In this document: positions 1 to 5,409 of the stretch, one piece after another
Layout of the letters: each line of letters begins with the position of its first letter
Numbering within the stretch: position 1 is the stretch's first letter
Assembly (NCBI GenBank): GCA_964563975.1
Contig: CAZLZJ010000098.1
Location: forward strand, 1-5,409
From: JAAYJR01 sp964563975
GTDB taxonomy: Bacteria > Bacteroidota > Bacteroidia > Bacteroidales > Prolixibacteraceae
DNA length: 5,409 nucleotides
Reading direction: 5' to 3'
Made by a program: the position numbers and the translations under genes
The notes under the pieces: generated by a model
Told to the model about the DNA's origin: nothing
Database searches by the model: none
What the model saw: only the letters and a program-made list of their open reading frames with translations

Positions 1-71
1 AATTTTGATGCTATCTCTTTCAGTTCACCTTTTAGAAGCCCTTTTTTGTTGGCCTTTACTAAGTGTATATA
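1..71 (-). other. Possible minus-strand coding fragment at the window edge
   Basis: Read on the minus strand, codons from 71 down to 3 stay open after a TAA at 74-72 and give a lysine-rich, coding-like peptide including ANKKGLLKGELKEIASK. The frame has no ATG, GTG or TTG before the window edge. It could be the degraded front of a leftward gene, or chance. The rest lies outside the window, so no function can be assigned. Confidence 0.15.
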
Positions 72-133
72 TTAATTAGAAAATTACCCCACATTTTTTT
101 TCTTCAGCTGCACTTTTATTACTTTTTCACCGG

Positions 134-164
134 TTTTAATATGTTGTCATTATTAATACTTTTG
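134..164 (+). promoter_or_regulatory. Putative Bacteroidota-type promoter of the xylulokinase gene
   Basis: TACTTTTG at 157-164 matches the Bacteroidota -7 consensus TAnnTTTG. A T-rich TTTT at 134-137 lies 19 bases upstream, the place where the -33 TTTG element is expected, but it is only a partial match. Transcription would begin near 170, leaving a leader of roughly 35 bases before the ATG at 206. The assignment rests on consensus and position only. Confidence 0.5.
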
Positions 165-175
165 CAAAGCGTGAC

Positions 176-187
176 ATTTTATAAAAT
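176..187 (+). promoter_or_regulatory. 12-bp perfect palindrome in the xylulokinase leader
   Basis: ATTTTATAAAAT is its own reverse complement and lies just after the predicted transcription start, between the -7 box and the ATG. It could be an operator for a sugar-responsive repressor. A pure A/T palindrome can easily arise by chance in such AT-rich DNA, so this is a weak call. Confidence 0.2.
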
Positions 188-205
188 CGTAAAATATCAA
201 TAATC

Positions 206-1696
206 ATGTATTTGCTTGGATTTGACATTGGCAGTTCATCAGTAAAAGTTTCACTGATCAATGGTGAAACCGGTAACTGCACTGCCTCATCATTTTACCC
301 TAAAGAAGAGATGCACATTACAGCCGTTCAGCCTGGTTGGGCTGAACAGGATCCTGAAATATGGTGGAAAAATCTGAAGCTGGCATTAGCCGATGTTCTG
401 AATAAATCGGGTATAAACCCGGAAGCTATTATGTCAATCGGTATTTCATACCAAATGCACGGATTAGTTATGACAGATAAGAATAAGCAGGTAATCCGGC
501 CGTCAATTATCTGGTGCGACAGCCGTGCCGCTTCCATTGGTGACAAGGCTTTTCAGGAAATCGGGGCAGAACGGTGCCTTTCAAATATGCTTAATTCACC
601 CGGTAATTTCACTGCATCAAAGCTGAAATGGGTAAAAGACAATGAACCTGACCTTTTTGAGAAAATTTATAAAATAATGTTGCCGGGCGATTATATTGCC
701 ATGAAACTTACCGGCGAAATTCAAACCACCGTCAGCGGCCTTTCTGAAGGTATTATGTGGAATTTCAAAGAAAACAGCCTTGCTGAATCAATATTTGATA
801 ATTACGGTTTCTCAACCGGCATAATACCTGAAATTGTTCCGGTATTTGCCGTTCAGGCACAGATTTTACCTCAAATTGCCGGTGAACTCGGGCTTTCGCC
901 ACATACAAAAATAACTTATCGTGCCGGGGACCAGCCAAATAACGCACTTTCATTAAACGTGCTGAATCCCGGTGAGATAGCTGCCACAGCCGGAACTTCG
1001 GGAGTGGTTTACGGTGTGAGTGATGAAATAAAATATGACCCGCTTTCACGGGTGAACACTTTTGCACATGTAAATCATACTGTACAGGACCCGCGTTTAG
1101 GAGTGCTTCTGTGTATCAATGGTACCGGAATTTTATATGCCTGGCTGAAAAGATTTATGGGTGACATATCATATGAAGAAATGAACCGGATTTCAGCATC
1201 TGTTCCCATTGGTTCGGAAGGAGTTGCTGTTTTGCCCTTCGGCAACGGAGCAGAACGGGTTCTGAATAACCGCAACATCGGCTCACTGTTTTCAGGTATT
1301 AATTTCAACATTCATAACAAGGCACATTTACTGCGGGCAGCACAGGAAGGCATTGTTTTTTCATTTAAGTACGGAATGGAAATAATGGAAAAAACAGGAA
1401 TTAAACCTGAAATAATCAGGGCAGGGGAAGCAAATATGTTTCTCAGTCCCGTTTTTCGCGATACTCTTTCAGGAATAAGTAGTGCTGTAATTGAACTTTA
1501 CAATACCGATGGTTCGGTTGGTGCAGCACGCGGTGCAGGAATAGGTGCAGGATATTATGCTTTACCGGAGGAAGCTTTTACCGGACTTGATAAGCTTGAA
1601 ACAATAGAGCCGGATAAAGCAAAATCCGAAGAGTATCAAAAAGCTTACGAAATTTGGAAAGACGCCTTGAAAAAATGGCATCCGGGACTAAAGTAA
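206..1696 (+). CDS. xylB: Xylulokinase (FGGY-family carbohydrate kinase)
   Basis: Predicted cytoplasmic sugar kinase that uses ATP to phosphorylate D-xylulose to D-xylulose 5-phosphate, feeding the pentose phosphate pathway. The 496-aa length fits full-size FGGY kinases. The N-terminal ATPase half opens with GFDIGSSSVK (residues 5-14; D7 in the phosphate-binding loop), then PGWAEQDPEIWW (43-54), QMHGL (83-87, a xylulokinase substrate-loop signature) and WCDSRA (103-108). The C-terminal half has AGDQPNNA (240-247), where D242 is the expected catalytic base, and ATAGTSG (260-266). The later RAGEANMFLSP segment (406-416) replaces the more common GGGAKS-type adenosine loop; I recall this form from Bacteroidota xylulokinases. 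The ATG at 206 has no Shine-Dalgarno but lies about 40 bases after a -7 box, and translation begins right before the phosphate loop, so no N-terminal residues are missing. No partner xylose isomerase is visible. Another FGGY substrate is possible but QMHG argues for xylulose. Confidence 0.93.
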   Translation: MYLLGFDIGSSSVKVSLINGETGNCTASSFYPKEEMHITAVQPGWAEQDPEIWWKNLKLALADVLNKSGINPEAIMSIGISYQMHGLVMTDKNKQVIRPSIIWCDSRAASIGDKAFQEIGAERCLSNMLNSPGNFTASKLKWVKDNEPDLFEKIYKIMLPGDYIAMKLTGEIQTTVSGLSEGIMWNFKENSLAESIFDNYGFSTGIIPEIVPVFAVQAQILPQIAGELGLSPHTKITYRAGDQPNNALSLNVLNPGEIAATAGTSGVVYGVSDEIKYDPLSRVNTFAHVNHTVQDPRLGVLLCINGTGILYAWLKRFMGDISYEEMNRISASVPIGSEGVAVLPFGNGAERVLNNRNIGSLFSGINFNIHNKAHLLRAAQEGIVFSFKYGMEIMEKTGIKPEIIRAGEANMFLSPVFRDTLSGISSAVIELYNTDGSVGAARGAGIGAGYYALPEEAFTGLDKLETIEPDKAKSEEYQKAYEIWKDALKKWHPGLK

Positions 1697-1700
1697 AATC

Positions 1701-1793
1701 TTATTTTGGTTCCCGGTAACACCTTTCGGGTGATACAATTGCCTCCTGCTCTTTCAGAATTTTCATTATCTTGTCAACTTCCTTTTTAATTTT
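1701..1793 (-). pseudogene. Possible 3' remnant of a minus-strand gene
   Basis: Between the xylulokinase and the antitoxin, a minus-strand frame is open for 30 codons, from just after a TAG (1796-1794) to a TAA (1703-1701). It encodes a charged helical-looking peptide with DKIMKILKEQEAIVSPERCY. The composition looks like a natural protein tail rather than random AT-rich DNA, but the only ATG is the tenth codon (1766-1764) and no protein family is recognised. A decayed C-terminus left after rearrangement is one reading; chance is the other. Confidence 0.18.
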
Positions 1794-1816
1794 CTATATT
1801 ATATGATAAAATAACA

Positions 1817-1848
1817 GAATTATTTCGTATCTTTGAGCGAATAAATTC
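1817..1848 (+). promoter_or_regulatory. Imperfect inverted repeat flanking the antitoxin promoter (candidate autoregulatory operator)
   Basis: The half-sites GAATTATTTCG (1817-1827) and CGAATAAATTC (1838-1848) are reverse complements at 9 of 11 positions, with centres 21 bp apart, about two helical turns. The -7 box lies exactly between them. The right half-site is also a small dyad of its own (CGAAT-AA-ATTCG, 1838-1849). Type II antitoxins of the Xre class commonly repress their own operon, so this is the natural site for the downstream gene product. Binding is inferred. Confidence 0.45.
1828..1835 (+). promoter_or_regulatory. -7 box of the toxin-antitoxin operon
   Basis: TATCTTTG fits TAnnTTTG and is 21 bases upstream of the antitoxin ATG, which predicts a short leader of roughly 15-20 bases. 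No clear -33 TTTG is visible upstream, as might be expected of a weak or tightly regulated promoter. Confidence 0.55.
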
Positions 1849-1856
1849 GTTTTATT

Positions 1857-2243
1857 ATGAGTGTATTAGAAATATCGGAAAAAGATTTTTTGACGGGCGC
1901 ACGGGAAGGCATCCAAAAATCAAGGTTGTTGTCCATTGCCCGCGAATCCGGATTAACGTTGAAAGAGTTGAGTTCGTTTTTGCGGATTTCCACCCGTTCA
2001 ATTCAGGAAAAAAAATCTAACCAGCTTATTGCACCCGGTGCTTCGGAGCGGGCCTTATATATTGCGCGGCTGTTTAATTCAGGGATTAAAGTATTTGGAA
2101 GCCGTGAAAAGTTCTACCGCTGGCTGAATACCAAAAATCAGGTTATGGGCGGTGAAAATCCCATTTCTTTTTTGGATACTTTTTCAGGAATTCAGTTGGT
2201 GATGAATGAACTGAATGCCATAGAACACGGATTTTCTGCCTGA
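1857..2243 (+). CDS. xre: Type II antitoxin, Xre/MbcA/ParS family (partner of RES toxin)
   Basis: Predicted antitoxin that binds and blocks the RES toxin encoded immediately downstream and probably represses the operon. The 128-aa protein has the family's two-part layout. An Xre-like helix-turn-helix lies at about residues 22-72 (SGLTLKELSSFLRISTRSIQ is the core, 31-50). A C-terminal MbcA/ParS (DUF2384) region at about 73-128 carries FGSREKFYRWL (80-90), MGGENPISFLDT (97-108) and a terminal I-E-H-G (122-125). In characterised Res-Xre and MbcTA complexes the C-terminal region contacts the toxin active site. The ATG at 1857 follows the -7 box closely and gives a full-length protein. The stop overlaps the toxin start as TGATG, implying one transcript and translational coupling. 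An A8 run (2008-2015) lies in the helix-turn-helix coding region. Confidence 0.92.
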   Translation: MSVLEISEKDFLTGAREGIQKSRLLSIARESGLTLKELSSFLRISTRSIQEKKSNQLIAPGASERALYIARLFNSGIKVFGSREKFYRWLNTKNQVMGGENPISFLDTFSGIQLVMNELNAIEHGFSA

Positions 2244-2701
2244 TGATTGTTTACCGTATTACAAAAAAGGAGTATATTTCACTCGATGGGACGGGTGGGC
2301 TGTTTGGTCCCGGAAGGTGGCATAAAAAAGGCAATCCGGTCGTTTACACATCGGAACATGCCTCACTTGCAGCCTGGGAAAAAATTGTTCATGTGGCAAG
2401 TTTTGAAAATCTGACTGACGACCTGCTGCTGATAAAAATTGAAATTCCCGATTCTGCAGAAATCCGGACAGTTCCGGAAAATATTCTTGTTGCGGGTTGG
2501 GATGGTTTCCCGTTTAGCAGCGAAACAGTTGAATTTGGAACCTCTTTTTTGCGTAATAGAAAACATCTTGCACTTAAAGTTCCCTCAGTAATTATTCCCG
2601 ATGAATTTAATGTGATCCTGAATCCACTCCATCCGGATATCGGTAAATGTAAAATTATACGTTCCGATCCCTTTGTTTTTGATGAGCGGATTTTAAAATA
2701 G
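2243..2701 (+). CDS. res: RES-domain toxin (predicted NAD+-degrading toxin)
   Basis: Predicted cytoplasmic toxin of a type II system. Characterised RES toxins (Res of Pseudomonas putida, MbcT of Mycobacterium tuberculosis) deplete cellular NAD+. The 152-aa length is normal, and RES spans nearly the whole protein. Visible family features are the opening YRI (4-6), G-x-GRWH (22-27; R25), VVYTSEHASLAAWE (33-46; Y35, S37 and E46 at positions where the family keeps its Arg/Tyr/Glu/Ser pocket residues), VPSVIIPDEFNVILNP (113-128; S115 and N127) and LHPD (129-132). No expected active-site residue looks lost, so the toxin appears intact. The start ATG (2243-2245) shares one base with the antitoxin stop, the usual antitoxin-first order. 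Expression should follow the autoregulated promoter upstream. The biochemical activity is inferred from the family. Confidence 0.93.
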   Translation: MIVYRITKKEYISLDGTGGLFGPGRWHKKGNPVVYTSEHASLAAWEKIVHVASFENLTDDLLLIKIEIPDSAEIRTVPENILVAGWDGFPFSSETVEFGTSFLRNRKHLALKVPSVIIPDEFNVILNPLHPDIGKCKIIRSDPFVFDERILK

Positions 2702-2787
2702 CCGGCTAAACTACAGGCTAAGCAAGTTTTTCAGTAAAATCAGGCCGGGAATAAGCAAAAGGGTATTCTTCATTTTTATCTATAAAA

Positions 2788-2864
2788 ATACCGGATATTT
2801 TTGGTAGCACATCCATTAAAATATCGGATATTTTACATAGTACACCCATTAAATTATCCGATAA
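2788..2864 (+). repeat. Three 11-bp dyads phased at 33 bp (candidate operator array)
   Basis: Three dyads of the form ATATC-N-GATAT occur with centres at 2793, 2826 and 2859, exactly 33 bp apart (about three helical turns, so on one DNA face): ATACC-G-GATAT (2788-2798, one mismatch), ATATC-G-GATAT (2821-2831, perfect) and TTATC-C-GATAA (2854-2864, perfect). The first two sit in longer direct repeats (2792-2820 and 2825-2853) identical at 24 of 29 positions, ending in C-C-A-T-T-A-A-A. The third abuts the promoter of the downstream ATPase. Cooperative binding by a repressor or activator is the simplest reading. The half-sites TATCC and GGATA are like those of the E. coli HipB operator, but with different spacing. 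Confidence 0.6.
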
Positions 2865-2868
2865 TTTG

Positions 2869-2876
2869 TATATTTG
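2869..2876 (+). promoter_or_regulatory. -7 box of the first AAA ATPase gene
   Basis: TATATTTG fits TAnnTTTG and is 18 bases before the ATG at 2894, giving a start of transcription near 2880-2883 and a leader of about a dozen bases. It begins five bases after the third dyad. No good -33 element is seen; the dyads occupy that position, which would suit an activator or a repressor that blocks polymerase. Confidence 0.5.
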
Positions 2877-2893
2877 TTAAAAATTTGAGGGAA

Positions 2894-4096
2894 ATGATCC
2901 GAAGAAAATTATTTGATAAACTACTGGCTCATCTTGAAAAAAAAGAGTTTAGCATAATTACCGGCGCCAGGCAAACAGGGAAATCTACCCTGTTGAGACA
3001 AATTGAAATGCACTGTAGGGAACAAAATTTTCCGGTTGTTTTTCTAAACCTGGAAAACAAGACCATTATTGCTGAACTCAATAAAAATCCGCTAAATGTC
3101 TTTAGATACCTTCCCAATGTAAATAAAAAGACAATTGTTTTTGTGGATGAAGTACAATACCTCGATGATCCTTCCAATTTTCTGAAACTATTGTATGATG
3201 AGCATGCAGATAAAATAAAAATTATTGCATCGGGAAGTAGCGCATTTTATTTGGATAATCGGTTCAGGGATTCGCTGGCCGGGAGAAAAAGGATATTTCA
3301 GCTTTTCACCTGTGATTTTGATGAATACCTGGAACTATCGGGAAAACCCGAATTACTTCAGGAAAAAAAAAGGTTGAGTGATAATCCCGCCGGTAAAAGT
3401 ATCAAAATTGATTACCTGCGTATTGAATGGGAAAATTATATGCTTTTTGGCGGCTATCCGGCTGTAATTACCGAGCCGGATCCCGATGAAAAAAAAGTTC
3501 GGTTGCGCGAATTGAGAGATTCTTTTGTAAAAAGGGATATTCAGGAATCGGGAGTTGTCAACGAAACAGCCTTTTATTCCCTGATGCGAATTCTGGCGGC
3601 ACAAACCGGAAATCTGGTGAATGTTAATGAGTTGGCAAACACTTTGCGCATTCAAAACAGTACAGTAAATAATTATCTGAATGTGATGCAGAAATGTTTT
3701 CATATTGCGTTAGTTAAACCATTTTTTAAAAACTTGCGAAAGGAGCTGGTGAAAATGCCTAAAGTTTATTTCTTAGATACCGGTATGCGAAATTGTCTGT
3801 TGGAAAATTTTCAATTATCCGGTATCCGACCGGACAGGGGTGAGCTATGGGAAAACATGATCTTCAGGAAATTGATTGAAAAATATCCAATAGATTCAAT
3901 ACATTTCTGGCGCACTTCATCAGGGCAGGAAGTTGATTTTGTGTTGCCGGAAGTTTCTCAACCGAAAGCCTTTGAAGCCAAATTTGATAAAGCTTTAATC
4001 AAAAAAAACAGATACCGGAAATTTGAGGAAACATATCCCGGCATTCCGCTGGAATTTTTATGGTTGGTACCGTTTGATGAAGATTTCTTCAAATAA
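2894..4096 (+). CDS. AAA ATPase with C-terminal DUF4143 / PD-(D/E)XK-like region
   Basis: Member of the abundant bacterial family of stand-alone AAA ATPases (AAA_14 plus DUF4143), whose cellular role is largely unknown. From the ATG at 2894 it is 400 aa, normal for the family. Walker A is GARQTGKS (24-31), Walker B IVFVDEVQ (81-88; D85, E86), a sensor-1-like stretch ASGSSA (112-117), and LAGRKR (128-133) offers candidate arginine-finger residues. KRDI (213-216) and a helix-turn-helix-like segment (about 240-262) begin the DUF4143 part, with FLDTG at 293-297. The C-terminus keeps a nuclease-like set: E320 (LWEN), EVDF (346-349) and FEAK (360-363). The frame stays open upstream to a TTG at 2801, but those 31 codons only translate the dyad repeats and lie upstream of the predicted transcription start, so ATG 2894, preceded by GAGGGAA, is preferred. 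Coding A-tracts of 8-9 bases occur at 2937-2944, 3363-3371 and 3489-3496. Its own promoter separates it from the toxin gene. Confidence 0.88.
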   Translation: MIRRKLFDKLLAHLEKKEFSIITGARQTGKSTLLRQIEMHCREQNFPVVFLNLENKTIIAELNKNPLNVFRYLPNVNKKTIVFVDEVQYLDDPSNFLKLLYDEHADKIKIIASGSSAFYLDNRFRDSLAGRKRIFQLFTCDFDEYLELSGKPELLQEKKRLSDNPAGKSIKIDYLRIEWENYMLFGGYPAVITEPDPDEKKVRLRELRDSFVKRDIQESGVVNETAFYSLMRILAAQTGNLVNVNELANTLRIQNSTVNNYLNVMQKCFHIALVKPFFKNLRKELVKMPKVYFLDTGMRNCLLENFQLSGIRPDRGELWENMIFRKLIEKYPIDSIHFWRTSSGQEVDFVLPEVSQPKAFEAKFDKALIKKNRYRKFEETYPGIPLEFLWLVPFDEDFFK

Positions 4097-4136
4097 AAGT
4101 TTATTGATTTTAAAAAAACCAAAATATTTTTATTAG

Positions 4137-4191
4137 GTTAGTAACTATTTATCTATTACATTTGTAATAGACTATTTAAACCGTTAGTAAC
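4137..4191 (+). promoter_or_regulatory. Nested repeats around the second ATPase promoter
   Basis: An 8-bp-arm inverted repeat, TCTATTAC-ATTT-GTAATAGA (4152-4171), is flanked by the direct repeat ACTATTTA (4144-4151 and 4171-4178), then by an outer direct repeat GTTAGTAAC (4137-4145 and 4183-4191). The -7 box TACATTTG lies inside the central inverted repeat, so a protein bound there would occlude the promoter. This is the arrangement of a repressor-controlled promoter. As RNA the hairpin is all A/U-rich and lacks a following T-tract, so it is not a good terminator for the gene upstream. Confidence 0.5.
4157..4164 (+). promoter_or_regulatory. -7 box of the second AAA ATPase gene
   Basis: TACATTTG matches TAnnTTTG and is 38 bases before the ATG at 4202, predicting a leader of about 30 bases. 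No clear -33 TTTG is seen; the outer GTTAGTAAC repeat occupies that region. Confidence 0.5.
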
Positions 4192-4201
4192 AACACAACG
4201 A

Positions 4202-5409
4202 ATGAAATATTCAGAAATACTGGCTGTTGCAAATGAACAAAAAAAAATATTTCACTCTTTTGAATTAGGTACATTAAGAGAGCTTTTGGAGTTTTTACCC
4301 ATTACCGGCACTCATGCTCTTGTAGTATCCGGAATCAGGCGCTGTGGAAAAAGTGTTTTGCTTCATCAGTTTATAAGAGGTGAAATCGACGAGGTTTTTT
4401 ATTTCAACTTTGCTGATATAAGGTTATATGAATTTTCAGCAAGTGATTTCATTTTACTGGATGAATTGGTAAAAGAGAGTAAGAAGAAAATCTTGTTTTT
4501 TGATGAAATTCAGATTATTGACGGCTGGGAACTCTATGTCAGGCAAAAACTTGATCAATCTGTCAGAGTGATAATAACAGGTTCAAATGCACGTATGCTT
4601 AGTGCTGAATTAGGAACAAACTTAACCGGCAGACATATTACCAAAGAGCTTTTTCCTTTCAGTTATGGCGAATTTTGTTCTTTTTTCTCTTACCTGCATA
4701 ACAAGGAAAGTTACTTGTCTTTTATTCAAAAAGGGGGCTTCCCTGAGTTTCTTAAAACGGGAAATATCGAACTGCTGAGTTTCCTGCTTGAAGATATTCT
4801 TTATCGTGATATTGCTACCCGGTATTCCATTCGCGATATTTCAGGATTAAAAAAACTTTGTGTTTATGTGATATCGAATATGGCAAAGCCCTTTAGCCCC
4901 AGTAAACTTACAGGCGTAATCGGGGTTAAATCTTCTTCGACCGTTTTGGAATATTTGTCTTATTTTGAATCAAGTTACCTGATAAATTTGATTTCCCGAT
5001 TTTCATGGTCGGTTAAAGGCCGGATGTTGTCGGGAAAAAAAGTCTATGTGGTTGATAACGGATTGGTTAATGTAGCATCCGTTTCTGCGTCTAAAGACTT
5101 GGGTCGAAAATTTGAAAATGCAGTTTATTGGAGCATTCGACGAAAAACTAAAAAAATCTGGTACTATTCGGATGGCAATTCGGAATGTGATTTTATCTGC
5201 CGGATAGATGAGAACTATTTTGCAATCCAGGTTTGTTACGATTTAAACGGTGACAATCAGGAAAGAGAAATAGGCGGATTAGTTGCAGCCCTTCAGTTTT
5301 TTAATCTTACGAAAGGGGTAATTTTAACTATAGACCAGACAGATAAAATTTTTAAAGACGGTTATACCATCCATGTGGTTCCGGCTTACAAATTTGAATT
5401 TACCAAGTT
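4202..5409 (+). CDS. AAA ATPase with DUF4143-like C-terminus, second and divergent copy (3' end outside window)
   Basis: Open for 402 codons from ATG 4202 to the window edge without a stop; family length suggests that only the extreme C-terminus is missing. Walker A is GIRRCGKS (44-51), Walker B ILFFDEIQ (97-104; D101, E102), sensor-1-like ITGSNA (125-130), and LTGRH (141-145) holds a candidate finger arginine. GGFPEF (178-183) and YRDI (201-204) match GGYPAV and KRDI of the upstream ATPase, followed by a helix-turn-helix-like region (about 229-260) and VVDNG (283-287). In the nuclease-like part E305 (FEN) and ECDF (328-331) remain, but the expected E-x-K is Q-V-C (343-345), so phosphodiesterase activity is doubtful. 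Similarity to the neighbour is limited to motifs: a distinct subfamily, not a recent duplicate. It has its own promoter with nested repeats. An A9 run (4239-4247) lies at codons 13-16. The biological role is unknown. Confidence 0.87.
   Translation, partial: MKYSEILAVANEQKKIFHSFELGTLRELLEFLPITGTHALVVSGIRRCGKSVLLHQFIRGEIDEVFYFNFADIRLYEFSASDFILLDELVKESKKKILFFDEIQIIDGWELYVRQKLDQSVRVIITGSNARMLSAELGTNLTGRHITKELFPFSYGEFCSFFSYLHNKESYLSFIQKGGFPEFLKTGNIELLSFLLEDILYRDIATRYSIRDISGLKKLCVYVISNMAKPFSPSKLTGVIGVKSSSTVLEYLSYFESSYLINLISRFSWSVKGRMLSGKKVYVVDNGLVNVASVSASKDLGRKFENAVYWSIRRKTKKIWYYSDGNSECDFICRIDENYFAIQVCYDLNGDNQEREIGGLVAALQFFNLTKGVILTIDQTDKIFKDGYTIHVVPAYKFEFTK

Noticed and set aside
328..546. Minus-strand open frame inside the xylulokinase gene
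   Set aside because: It lies wholly within a clear kinase gene and its translation shows no recognisable domain; an antisense shadow.
1712..1732. Hairpin candidates after the xylulokinase stop (CACC-TTTCG-GGTG, alternatively CCCG with CGGG) as an intrinsic terminator
   Set aside because: Stems are only four base pairs and no T-tract follows on the + strand.
2701..2749. GCCGG-type inverted sequence after the toxin gene as a terminator
   Set aside because: The complementary bases are short and about 35 bases apart, with no T-run after them.
2792..2853. The 33-bp repeats as a CRISPR array or iteron origin
   Set aside because: Only two long copies and a third dyad exist, with no equal-length unique spacers, no cas genes and no replication initiator gene; position next to a promoter favours an operator.
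3353..3703. Minus-strand 116-codon open frame inside the first ATPase gene
   Set aside because: It overlaps conserved ATPase coding sequence and has no family features; an antisense shadow.
4121..4130. AAAATATTTT palindrome after the first ATPase as a terminator
   Set aside because: Pure A/T, with no stable stem or loop; expected by chance in this AT-rich spacer.

Overview
The window looks like a piece of a Bacteroidota chromosome. Four putative promoters carry the TAnnTTTG -7 element typical of that phylum, start codons mostly lack a Shine-Dalgarno sequence, intergenic DNA is very AT-rich, and the xylulokinase and the AAA/DUF4143 ATPases resemble Bacteroidota family members. This placement is inferred from sequence character and remembered family features, not from a database search.

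Layout. All confident genes are on the + strand. Bases 1-205 are an intergenic leader holding the promoter of a complete xylulokinase (206-1696). After a 160-base gap comes a two-gene toxin-antitoxin module: an Xre/MbcA/ParS-type antitoxin (1857-2243) whose stop overlaps the start of a RES-domain toxin (2243-2701). A 192-base spacer follows, carrying three 11-bp dyads spaced exactly 33 bp apart and a promoter. It leads into an AAA ATPase with a C-terminal DUF4143/PD-(D/E)XK-like region (2894-4096; 400 aa from the preferred ATG). After a 105-base spacer with nested repeats around another -7 box, a second, divergent ATPase of the same superfamily begins at 4202 and runs off the window (402 codons seen, no stop).

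How the genes relate. The xylulokinase is a catabolic housekeeping gene (D-xylulose to D-xylulose 5-phosphate); no xylose isomerase or transporter is in view. The other four genes are accessory-type: a type II toxin-antitoxin pair of the NAD+-depleting RES class, then two separately promoted ATPases of a family that is abundant but poorly understood. Nothing shows directly that the ATPases and the toxin-antitoxin pair work together; the clustering suggests an accessory or defence-like patch beside a metabolic gene. The most notable signals are the 33-bp-phased dyad array upstream of the first ATPase, and the contrast between the two ATPases: the first keeps nuclease-like E/D/E-x-K residues, while the second has Q-V-C where E-x-K is expected.

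No tRNA, rRNA, CRISPR array, transposase or convincing intrinsic terminator was found. Two short minus-strand open stretches (1-71 and 1701-1793) have coding-like translations without start codons and may be gene remnants.
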